Source: Nocardia tengchongensis (lineage in GTDB: Bacteria; Actinomycetota; Actinomycetes; Mycobacteriales; Mycobacteriaceae). Taken from it: a DNA stretch of 64,000 nt. Under the pieces are notes generated by a model, which saw only the letters and a list, made by a program, of their open reading frames with translations, was not told where the DNA came from and did not search any database. Position 1 is the first letter of the stretch, and each line of letters starts with the position of its first letter. The position numbers were made by a program, and so were the translations under genes. This document shows, one piece after another, positions 35,980-43,633 of the stretch. The stretch covers positions 6,634,001-6,698,000 of the forward strand of contig NZ_CP074371.1 of assembly GCF_018362975.1 (NCBI RefSeq), given 5' to 3'.

Positions 35980-36726
35980 GTGATCGATCACAGGCCGGCA
36001 CGGCCGCCGTACCGTATGCGCCCGATCTCCTCCACGGCATTGCTGGTGGATTTCGCGCTGGCCCGCGGGCTGTCGATCGCGTCCGTCCTGCGCCACACCG
36101 GCATCCGCGACTCACAGCTCACCCACGCCGGCGCCGAGGTCACCTTCGCGCAACAGGTCGCGGTGATGCGCAATATCGTGCACGGCATCGGCGACGAGGC
36201 CGGCTTCGGGCTGATGGCCGGACTCACCTGTCGTGCACCGCAGCTGGGCGCGGTCGAACGCGCGGTGATGAGTCAGCCCACCGTCCGGCAGGCGTTCGAG
36301 ACCGCGATCCGATTCGCGGAGCGGTCCTGCTCGCTGGCGCGCCACACCATCGAGCGACGCGGCGACGAGATCGAGCTGGTGCGTGACGATTCCATGCTGC
36401 CCGCCGAAATCAGGCGTTTCGCCCTCGAACACGACATCGGGGCGCTGGTCACCATGCAGCGCGACGCGGTGCAGATGCGGCAGCCGATCAAGCGCGCCGA
36501 GACGACGGTGGGCGCCGACCCGGTCTACGAGGGCATCGCGGTGGTGCTGGGGGTGCGCGACCTCGCCTTCGACGCACGACGCACCGTGCTGGTCCTCGAT
36601 CCGGCCCTGCTGGATCTGCCCATGCCGCAGGCGAATCCGAAGTTCAGGGGACTCCACGCGGTCGGCGAAGACAACCGCCGCAGCTCCGCTTCGATGGTCG
36701 GCCCCGACGACGCTGATCGGAGTTGA
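35980..36726 (+). CDS. AraC-type ligand-binding domain without HTH
   Basis: About 248 residues from the GTG at 35980 (or 236 from the ATG at 36016). It matches the N-terminal arabinose-binding-like domain of AraC regulators: ISSTALLVDFALARGLSIAS, then RAVMSQPTVRQAFETAIRFA and VLVLDPALLDLPMPQANPKF, the usual end of this domain. A normal member continues with about 100 residues of AraC HTH; here the frame stops about 30 residues later. It is either truncated or a stand-alone domain. Confidence 0.7.
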   Translation: MIDHRPARPPYRMRPISSTALLVDFALARGLSIASVLRHTGIRDSQLTHAGAEVTFAQQVAVMRNIVHGIGDEAGFGLMAGLTCRAPQLGAVERAVMSQPTVRQAFETAIRFAERSCSLARHTIERRGDEIELVRDDSMLPAEIRRFALEHDIGALVTMQRDAVQMRQPIKRAETTVGADPVYEGIAVVLGVRDLAFDARRTVLVLDPALLDLPMPQANPKFRGLHAVGEDNRRSSASMVGPDDADRS

Positions 36727-36980
36727 CCGTCAGAGCCGCGACGCTGATCGGAGATGACCCTCAGGACCGCATCACCGGCAGGCCGCCGTCCGAGGCGCGG
36801 CGTCACCGGAGGCGATCGCCTCGGCGAGGGCCGCCCGGGTAGCGAGCCGACGACCCACAGGTGGGTCAGGTCGCGCCCGCCGAGTGGCGGCCGGGCCGTT
36901 CGACGCGGTCCTGGTCCGGCTGCGGCAGCGGGCGCCCCCGTTGCCCTCTTCCGCCATCGACAGCCGGTGGTCGGTACCGA

Positions 36981-37466
36981 TCAGTGATCGTGGTCGTCGT
37001 CCCCGTGCGGGTGGCCGTGGGCCAGCTCGTCCTCGGTGGCGTCGCGGACGTCGACGACCTTGACCGCGAAGTTCAGGCGTTGACCGGCCAGCGGGTGGTT
37101 GGCGTCGATGATGACCTCGTCGCCGTCGATCTGCTGGACGACCACGATCTGGGATTCGCCGTCCGGGGCCTCGGCGTGGAACTCCATGCCCGGCTCGAGC
37201 TCGTCGACGCCTTCGAACATGTCCCGCGGCACGCTGCTGACCAGCTCGGCCAGGTAGTCGCCATAGCCGTCCTCAGGCTCGACCACGACGGTCAGCTCGT
37301 CGCCGGTGCTCTTGCCCTCCAGCGCCTGCTCCAGGCCGGGGACGATGTTGTCCGCGCCGTGCAGGTAGACGAGCGGCTCGTCGCCGACGGAGGTGTCCAG
37401 CACCTCGCCGTCGTCGGCCGTCAAGGTGTATTCGATGGAGACGACCTTGTCAGCGGCGATCGACAT
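36981..37466 (-). CDS. SlyD-like FKBP-type peptidyl-prolyl isomerase
   Basis: 161 residues. FKBP core: VVSIEYTLTADDGEVLDTSV, PLVYLHGADNIVPGLEQALE and an IF-domain insert of SlyD type (PEDGYGDYLAELVSSVPRDM). NHPLAGQRLNFAVKVVDVRD is the closing strand. The tail HGHPHGDDDHDH is histidine- and aspartate-rich and should bind nickel or other divalent metals, as in E. coli SlyD. A cytoplasmic folding helper and possible metallochaperone. The ATG at 37466 is preferred to 37502. Confidence 0.9.
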   Translation of the reverse strand: MSIAADKVVSIEYTLTADDGEVLDTSVGDEPLVYLHGADNIVPGLEQALEGKSTGDELTVVVEPEDGYGDYLAELVSSVPRDMFEGVDELEPGMEFHAEAPDGESQIVVVQQIDGDEVIIDANHPLAGQRLNFAVKVVDVRDATEDELAHGHPHGDDDHDH

Positions 37467-37587
37467 GGGTGACCCTTTCGCAGAGGAATGCGGACCGCGC
37501 AAATGTAACCCGGGGCGTCCGGTTCGCTACGGTCGGCGTCGACACCGCAGCCATGAAACTACGCGCGACATGCGAGGAAGACGGTCG

Positions 37588-38601
37588 ATGAGAGTCTTTG
37601 CAGCCCTGGACCCGCGTCTGCCCCTGTCCCAGGTCCCCGCGGTGGCCCGCCGGATGGAGGCCCTGGGGTTCGACGGGATCCACATTCCCGAGACCATCCA
37701 CGACTCCTTCGCGGTGGCGCTGCTGGCCGCCGAGCACACCACCCGGATCACCCTGCGCACCGCCATCACGCTGGCCTTCGTGCGCTCGCCCACCGTGGTG
37801 GCCTACGGGGCGTGGGACCTGGCCGCCTTCTCCGGCGGACGCTTCGAACTGGGTCTGGGCACCCAGATCAAACAGAACATCGAAGGCCGCTACGGGATGC
37901 CGTGGACCGAACCGGTGTCGCGGATGGGCGAATACGTCGAGGCGGTGCGGGAGCTGTTCGCGGCCTTCGCCTCTGGCGGGCCGGTTCGCTACGAGGGCGA
38001 GCACTACCGGCTCACGCGCATGCAGCCGTACTTCAATCCCGGACCCACCGCCACCGCGCCGCCGGTGCTGCTGGGCGCGGTCAACCCCGGAATGTGCACG
38101 CTGGCAGGGCGTCTCGCGGACGGCGTGATCACCCACTCCACCAATTCCGATCCGGGCTATCTGCGCGAGGTGGTCCGGCCCGCGCTGGAGAAGGGTGCGG
38201 CCGCGGCCGGGCGGACCACGCCGGGGATCATCGCCTCGGTTCCGATCGCGCTGGGCGCGACGGCCGAGGGGGTGGCTCGCGAGCGCGAGCGGATGCGCCG
38301 GCTGCTCGCCTTCCTCTACTCCACCCCGTCCTACAAGTCGACGCTGGTCCGGCTCGGTCTGCCCGAATTGTTCGACCGGCTGCGGGATCTGGTGCAGGCG
38401 AATCAGTGGGACCGATTGTCCGGGGTGATGACCGACGACGTTCTCGATACCCTGCTCATCTGCGCCGACTACGCCGCGCTGCCGGATCTGCTGCGAGAGC
38501 GTTACGCCGGTCTGGCCGAGGGCGTCGTATTGTCCGCGCCCGCCGACGACGGCGCGGACGACCGGCTGCGACTCGCGATCGAGGACCTGCGATCGAACTG
38601 A
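37588..38601 (+). CDS. LLM-class F420-dependent oxidoreductase
   Basis: 337-residue TIM-barrel enzyme of the luciferase-like/F420-dependent group. Segments: MRVFAALDPRLPLSQVPAVA, AITLAFVRSPTVVAYGAWDL, FELGLGTQIKQNIEGRYGMP and HYRLTRMQPYFNPGP, the last being typical of the TIGR03617-type subfamily. F420 rather than FMN is expected in actinomycetes. Substrate unknown. It is divergent from the FKBP gene with about 120 bases between starts. Confidence 0.87.
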   Translation: MRVFAALDPRLPLSQVPAVARRMEALGFDGIHIPETIHDSFAVALLAAEHTTRITLRTAITLAFVRSPTVVAYGAWDLAAFSGGRFELGLGTQIKQNIEGRYGMPWTEPVSRMGEYVEAVRELFAAFASGGPVRYEGEHYRLTRMQPYFNPGPTATAPPVLLGAVNPGMCTLAGRLADGVITHSTNSDPGYLREVVRPALEKGAAAAGRTTPGIIASVPIALGATAEGVARERERMRRLLAFLYSTPSYKSTLVRLGLPELFDRLRDLVQANQWDRLSGVMTDDVLDTLLICADYAALPDLLRERYAGLAEGVVLSAPADDGADDRLRLAIEDLRSN

Positions 38602-38616
38602 CCGGGTGTGAAAACC

Positions 38617-39180
38617 TTACGCGTGGGCCGCGATTCGCCGTTCGATGACCGACAGCGCGAACTCGGCCCAGCGAATGTTCTCCTGCTCGAGCGAGATTCC
38701 GCGCAGCAGGGTCAGATACGGCCCGACCCGGTCGACTTCGGCCAGGTACGCCTGTTCGCTGCGGCCGTCGAGCATGCGGGTGCGCAGGCGTTCGTAGCGG
38801 GCCAGCCGGGCGCGTGACCAGTCGAGTTTCGCGGCGACGGCGGTCCGCACGCCGGGCGCGTCCTCGGGTTCCATGGCCTGGACCTTCACCATCATCTCGT
38901 CGCGGATGGCGGTGGGTTTGGCGGGCTCGCCGATGAATTGGCGCAGCGCCGCCCGCCCGGCGGGAGTGATGGAGTGCAGGCGTTTGGTGGGGCGGCGCTC
39001 CTGCTCGACGACGCGGGTCTCGATGAGACCGTCGGCGGCCATTCGCTCGAGTTCCTTGTAGAGCTGCTGCGGGGTGGCGACCCAGAAGTTCGCCACGGGG
39101 GCGTCGAAACCCTTGGCCAGGTCGTAGCCGGACGCCTCACCTTCCAGCAGCGCGGCCAGGACCGCGTTTCGTAGCGCCAT
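38617..39180 (-). CDS. PadR family transcriptional regulator
   Basis: 187 residues. N-terminal winged helix: ALRNAVLAALLEGEASGYDL, VATPQQLYKELERMAADGLI and TKRLHSITPAGRAALRQFI with the typical wing. The C-terminal Vir/PadR_4-type helical region (about residues 95-185) mediates dimerisation. PadR proteins repress detoxification genes in response to phenolics or drugs; the target here is unknown, though the convergent LLM oxidoreductase is adjacent. Confidence 0.88.
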   Translation of the reverse strand: MALRNAVLAALLEGEASGYDLAKGFDAPVANFWVATPQQLYKELERMAADGLIETRVVEQERRPTKRLHSITPAGRAALRQFIGEPAKPTAIRDEMMVKVQAMEPEDAPGVRTAVAAKLDWSRARLARYERLRTRMLDGRSEQAYLAEVDRVGPYLTLLRGISLEQENIRWAEFALSVIERRIAAHA

Positions 39181-39230
39181 GCGGCCAGCCTAACCGGTCA
39201 ACTAATTGACTGTGCGCGGCCGATGACGGG

Positions 39231-39263
39231 CCTGTGGGCGGGGCCGCGCGCCCCACCCACAGG
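39231..39263 (-). terminator. Hairpin terminator after secreted-protein gene
   Basis: Fourteen-base arms, CCTGTGGGCGGGGC at 39231-39244 and GCCCCACCCACAGG at 39250-39263, pair with one G-T around a 5-base loop. It lies 12 bases beyond the stop of the leftward gene at 39275, separating it from the padR gene. Confidence 0.75.
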
Positions 39264-39274
39264 TCCTCGGCGCG

Positions 39275-39700
39275 TTACTTGGCCGAGAGGCTGCTCAGCA
39301 GGCCGGCGAGCGGGTTGCTCGCCGACGAGCCGGTGCCGGGGACGGGGATCGGGGTGCAGTCCACGACGTCCACGGTGATGGTCTTGGTGGAGATCACTTC
39401 CTGGATCGCCTTGAGGGTGTGCGAGCCAGTGGTGGTGGGGGTCCAAGTGAAGACGGCCTGGCTGTTGGAGACCTTGGCGTTGCCGACCGAGGTGTCGTTG
39501 TCGCTCAGCGAGACGTCGAACAGGAACGAGGTCGCGGTGACGTCGACGGTGACGGTGGTGGCCTTGTTGAGGCAGACCTTGGCGTCGCTGACGGTGATGC
39601 CGTTGACCAGGGCGCTCGCATTGGGGGCGGTCAGCGCGGCGACGGCGGCCGCGGCGCCGATCGCGGTCGCGCCGATGCCGGCCCGGCGGGAATTCTTCAT
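39275..39700 (-). CDS. Secreted Ig-like domain protein
   Basis: 141 residues. Signal peptide from MKNSRRAGIGATAIGAAAAV to an ASA cleavage site, then a single beta-sandwich domain of about 100 residues: VNGITVSDAKVCLNKATTVT and FTWTPTTTGSHTLKAIQEVI, with two cysteines that could pair (VCLN and VDCTP). The FTWTP-T-G-HTL motif recurs in the secreted protein at 49030. A serine-rich tail ends LSSLSAK. It likely works outside the cell; partner unknown. Confidence 0.75.
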   Translation of the reverse strand: MKNSRRAGIGATAIGAAAAVAALTAPNASALVNGITVSDAKVCLNKATTVTVDVTATSFLFDVSLSDNDTSVGNAKVSNSQAVFTWTPTTTGSHTLKAIQEVISTKTITVDVVDCTPIPVPGTGSSASNPLAGLLSSLSAK

Positions 39701-39945
39701 GTTTGTGCTCCTCACATGTCGCTCACTTCTCCGTGAGCGATGAGAAACGATAGTGCTTCACTGCTGGTGGCGAGGTGCTTTCCCCACATCTCGATCACCG
39801 CCGCGAACCTCTCACACCGAAATATGCGTGCGAGGCATATTTCTCATGCGCGACGGTGCGTAGCGACCCGTCAACCGCGCCCCTACTTTGAAATCCATCT
39901 CGTTCAACCCGCTCGAGCTCGTCAGGCCCCGGCAGGAGTTCGCAG

Positions 39946-42114
39946 ATGGACACCATGGCTCCCCGTCAGACCGATTCCGACCGTCGCGCAGCCGAATTGC
40001 TGGCCCACACCCAGCACACCTGTGATCCGGTGCTGCGCGAGGCGGTCGGCTGGCTCCCCGAGCCGCTGCACGCCATGATCGGCTACCACTTCGGCTGGTG
40101 GGATCGCGACGGGCGGCCGGGCGCCTTCCGAGCCGGAAAGTCCTTGCGCGCGGCCCTGACTCTCTGTTCCGCACAGGCCTGCGGCGCGAACGACGCCACC
40201 GCCGCGCTGCCCGGGGCCGCCGCGGTGGAGCTGATCCACAACTTCACCCTCATCCACGACGACATCATGGACGGCGACGACACCCGCCGCGGCCGCACCG
40301 CCCTGTGGCGGATCTGGGGCGCCACCGACGCCCGGCTGGCCGGAGACGCCTTGCACGCCCTGGCCGTTCGCCTGCTGGCCGGCGCCCCCTCCCCCGATCC
40401 GACGGCCATGGTGGCCGAACTGTCCGACACCGTCATCGAGCTCAGCCGCGGCCAGCAGCACGACTGCGCCTTCGAGCACCGCACCGACGTCACCGTCGGC
40501 GAATACCTCGGCATGGTGGCCGGGAAGACGGGCGCGCTGCTGGGTAGCGCGTGCGCGATCGGGGCCATGAGCGCCGGCGCGGACGAGCGGACGGTGGCCG
40601 GATTTCATGCCTTCGGAAGCGATCTCGGCGTGGCCTTCCAACTCGTCGACGATGTGCTCGGCATCTGGGGCGACCCCGAAGTCACCGGGAAGCCCGCGGG
40701 CAACGACCTGGCACGCCGCAAGCGCAGCCTGCCGGTCATCGCGGCCATCGAGGCGGGCGGCCCCGACGCCGCCGAACTCACCCGCTGCTACGACTCCGAC
40801 GAGCCGCTGGACTCGGGCAAGGTCGCGCGACTGACGACGATGGTGGAGAACGGCGGCGGCCGCAGCGCCGCGGTAGCGCAGGCCGAGCACTATCTGGCGC
40901 AGGCGATCAATGCGATACCGGCGGAACAGGTTTCCGACGATCTGCGCGCGCTGGCCCACGTCGCCACCCATCGGGACCTCTGTCTGATGACGGTCGTGTC
41001 TCCGCGCCGCGACGTCGGGCACGGCAGCGCCCACGCGAAAGTCATCCTGATCGGCGAGCACACCGTGGTGCACGGCAGTCCGGCGATCGCACTGCCGATT
41101 CCGGCCCTGACCGTGCGGGCGCGCGCCACGCGCGCGCCGGATTCCGTCGCTGCCCAGGATTCCGCTGCGGCGCCGGATTTCACTGCTGCCCAGAATTTCA
41201 CTGCGACGCCGGATTCCCCTGCCGCCCAGGATTTCACTGCGGTGCAGGGTCCCACTGCGCCCCAGAATGCCCTTACCGCCGAGAATTCCGCTGCTGTGCC
41301 GAATTCCGCTGCCGCGCCGCTACTTCCGGGCGGCGGGGCAGGTGTCATCCGCGTTGGCGGTCCCGGCTTTCGCCCCAGGACCGGTCCGGAGTTCGCCGTC
41401 GACGCGGCCCTGCGGCACTGGAATGTCACCGACACGCCGATCGCCGTGCACACCGAGAGCCGCATACCCGTCGCTCGCGGTCTGGGTTCGAGCGCGGCCA
41501 GCACTGCGGCGGCCGTCCGCGCCACCGCCGCTCTGCTCGAACAGTCCCTCGGCGACGCCGACCTGGCCGCCTTCGTGCAGGTGGGCGAACAGCATTCGCA
41601 CGGGCGGGCCAGTGGCGTCGACGCGGCGGCCGCGGTCTCGCACGGCCCCATTCGATTCCGGGCCGGGGTTCCCACGCCGATCCCGATCACCGGAAGCGCG
41701 CTGCTGCTGGTCGCCGACACCGGGGTGAGCGCCGGTACCCGGCGTGCGGTCGGAATCGCCACCGCGCGGCTGACCGGGCAGCGGGGGCTGGAGATGCTGC
41801 GGGCGGCCGAAGGGCTCACCGAGGACGCCGCCGCCCAACTGGCGCAGGGTGATTGGCCCGGGGTGGGGCGGTCGCTGACCCGGTTCCATGAATTGCTCGC
41901 CGACCTCGGCGTCAGCAGCGACGTCCTCGATCGGGCCGTCGGCGCGGCGCTCGACGCGGGCGCACTCGGGGCGAAGCTGACCGGCGGCGGCCTGGGCGGG
42001 TGCCTGCTCGCGCTGGCCGATCACCCCGATGCCGCGGCTCGCATCAGCGAGCGGCTCTACGACAGCGGCGTGCACCAGGTGTGGACACTGCCGATCGAAG
42101 GCGAGCCGAAATGA
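39946..42114 (+). CDS. Prenyl diphosphate synthase-mevalonate kinase fusion
   Basis: 722 codons in one frame. Residues 1-345 are a class I polyprenyl (probably geranylgeranyl) diphosphate synthase with Asp-rich motifs DDIMD (105-109) and DDVLGIWGD (235-243). Residues from about 348 are a GHMP mevalonate kinase: AHAKVILIGEHTVVHGSPAI, RIPVARGLGSSAASTAA (about 506-522) and KLTGGGLGGCLLAL. ATG at 40987 at the junction, inside CTGATGA, is where a separate kinase gene would start. Residues 399-458 are a hexapeptide repeat inserted in the kinase. AGGAG precedes the start; the end overlaps HMG-CoA reductase by ATGA. Confidence 0.85.
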   Translation: MDTMAPRQTDSDRRAAELLAHTQHTCDPVLREAVGWLPEPLHAMIGYHFGWWDRDGRPGAFRAGKSLRAALTLCSAQACGANDATAALPGAAAVELIHNFTLIHDDIMDGDDTRRGRTALWRIWGATDARLAGDALHALAVRLLAGAPSPDPTAMVAELSDTVIELSRGQQHDCAFEHRTDVTVGEYLGMVAGKTGALLGSACAIGAMSAGADERTVAGFHAFGSDLGVAFQLVDDVLGIWGDPEVTGKPAGNDLARRKRSLPVIAAIEAGGPDAAELTRCYDSDEPLDSGKVARLTTMVENGGGRSAAVAQAEHYLAQAINAIPAEQVSDDLRALAHVATHRDLCLMTVVSPRRDVGHGSAHAKVILIGEHTVVHGSPAIALPIPALTVRARATRAPDSVAAQDSAAAPDFTAAQNFTATPDSPAAQDFTAVQGPTAPQNALTAENSAAVPNSAAAPLLPGGGAGVIRVGGPGFRPRTGPEFAVDAALRHWNVTDTPIAVHTESRIPVARGLGSSAASTAAAVRATAALLEQSLGDADLAAFVQVGEQHSHGRASGVDAAAAVSHGPIRFRAGVPTPIPITGSALLLVADTGVSAGTRRAVGIATARLTGQRGLEMLRAAEGLTEDAAAQLAQGDWPGVGRSLTRFHELLADLGVSSDVLDRAVGAALDAGALGAKLTGGGLGGCLLALADHPDAAARISERLYDSGVHQVWTLPIEGEPK
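41140..41319 (+). repeat. Ten tandem 18-bp units inside mevalonate kinase
   Basis: Ten in-frame 18-base units with no gaps encode DSVAAQ, DSAAAP, DFTAAQ, NFTATP, DSPAAQ, DFTAVQ, GPTAPQ, NALTAE, NSAAVP and NSAAAP. The units are 60-90 per cent alike, so the array is degenerate but clearly tandem. It falls in a surface loop between early strands of the kinase N-lobe, and probably forms a flexible insert. Confidence 0.85.
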
Positions 42115-43187
42115 GCACTGACGCAACGACCCTCGATATCGAGACCGGCGCGGTGCCCACCCGGTGGATCGGCCCGCCGCGGATCACCGGCAACGCGGTG
42201 GCCGGTGAGATCCATGCGCCGCTGTCCACCTACGAATCGCCCCTGTGGCCCTCGGTGCAGCGCGGCGCGCGGGTGTCCATGCTGACCGGCGACGGCATCG
42301 TCACCACTGTCACCGGGGAATGCATGACCCGATCGATCCTGCTGGACGCGCCCGATGGCCCGTCCGCGGCGGCCGCAGCGGATCAGATCATCGCCGAGCT
42401 GCCGCAACTGCGGGCCGTCGCGGCCTCGTGCAGCCGCTTCTGCGAGCTCACCGACATCACCCCGCAGATCGTGGGACACCTTCTCTACCTGCGACTTTCC
42501 TTCTGCACCGGCGACGCGTCCGGACACAATATGACGACGCTGGCCGCCGACCGCCTGCTCGATCACCTGCTGGCGAAGATGCCCGACCTGCGCTACGGCT
42601 CGATCTCGGCGAACCTGTGCACCGACAAGAAGCCCAGCGCGGTCAACGGGCTGCTCGGGCGCGGCAAGTACGTCATCACCGAGCTGCTCATCCCCCGCGA
42701 CATCGTGCGCACGCGGCTGCACACCACCGCCGCCGCGGTCACCGAGCTCAACATCCGCAAGAACCTGATCGGCACCACCCTGGCGGGCGGAATCCGTTCG
42801 GCCAACGCCCATTACGCCAATATGCTGCTCGGCTTCTATCTCGCCACCGGTCAGGATGCCGCCAACATCATCGAGGGCTCGCAGGGCATCACCCACACCG
42901 AGGACCGCGTCGGCGACCTGTATTTCTCGTGCACGCTGCCGAACGTCATTGTCGGCAGCGTCGGCAACGGCAAGGACCTGCCCTTCGTCGAGGACACCCT
43001 GGCCGCCTTGGGGTGCCGCGAGGAACGCGAGCCCGGCGCGAACGCCCGCCGCCTGGCCGCCATCGCGGGCGCGGTCGTGCTGTGCGGCGAATTGTCGCTG
43101 ATGGCAGCGCAAACCAATCCGGGCGAGCTGATGGCCGCGCACCTGCGCATGGAGCGGAAGTCCACCACCAAAGGATCGGAGCAGTGA
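42111..43187 (+). CDS. HMG-CoA reductase (class I catalytic core)
   Basis: 358 residues, the size of soluble bacterial class I enzymes such as that of mevalonate-pathway streptomycetes. Visible: catalytic Glu segment VTGECMTRSILLDAP, CTGDASGHNMTTLAADRLLD (the DAxxxN cofactor motif), catalytic-lysine segment NLCTDKKPSAVNGLLGRGKY, and the C-terminal AAH before LRMERK with the general-acid His. It reduces HMG-CoA to mevalonate with NADPH. Start overlaps the kinase stop (ATGA); its stop overlaps the next start (TGATG). Confidence 0.92.
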   Translation: MSTDATTLDIETGAVPTRWIGPPRITGNAVAGEIHAPLSTYESPLWPSVQRGARVSMLTGDGIVTTVTGECMTRSILLDAPDGPSAAAAADQIIAELPQLRAVAASCSRFCELTDITPQIVGHLLYLRLSFCTGDASGHNMTTLAADRLLDHLLAKMPDLRYGSISANLCTDKKPSAVNGLLGRGKYVITELLIPRDIVRTRLHTTAAAVTELNIRKNLIGTTLAGGIRSANAHYANMLLGFYLATGQDAANIIEGSQGITHTEDRVGDLYFSCTLPNVIVGSVGNGKDLPFVEDTLAALGCREEREPGANARRLAAIAGAVVLCGELSLMAAQTNPGELMAAHLRMERKSTTKGSEQ

Positions 43188-43619
43188 TGACCCCGGCGAT
43201 CGGCATTCACGACCTGGCGGTAGCCACCTCCCGACACATGCTCACCCACGCCGTGCTGGCCGACCGGCTGGGCACCGACCCGGCCAAGTATCAGCGCGGG
43301 CTCGGGCAGGACGCCATGAGCATTCCCGGCGACGACGAGGACGCGTTCACCATGGCCGCCGCGGCGGCCGCGCCCATCGTGGAACGGCACGGCGCGAGCC
43401 GGATCCGGAACGTCTTCTTCGCCACCGAGACCGGCGTCGACGATTTTCGCCGGCTCGGCGGCGCGGACCTGCGCGAGGCCGAATGCGGGCCTGTCCCCGT
43501 GGTGCCTGCAACAGCTCGACCAGCTCCGCACCCTCGACCACGACGTCAGCCGCTGGCCCGTCGCCGATGCCGCGCAGCTTCCGCCCGCCGCCCGCGCACC
43601 GCACCTCTCGGCATCGTAA
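43187..43619 (+). pseudogene. HMG-CoA synthase N-terminal stump joined to a foreign tail
   Basis: The first 85 or so residues match bacterial HMG-CoA synthase: MTPAIGIHDLAVATSRHMLT, DPAKYQRGLGQDAMSIPGDD, NVFFATETGVD. The chain then departs just where the catalytic-Cys domain should begin. After ADLREAE, coding bias shifts frame and reads NAGLSPWCLQQLDQLRTLDH to a TAA at 43617-43619. This looks like an internal deletion fusing HMG-CoA synthase to the end of another, unidentified gene, with a further frameshift. In the original frame the read continues into the terpene synthase. Confidence 0.75.
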
Positions 43620-43633
43620 GGAGGACATCGACC

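Noticed and set aside
41140..41319. Tandem units considered as a CRISPR-like array
   Set aside because: Units are contiguous with no spacers and keep an open reading frame in a kinase gene; it is a coding repeat.
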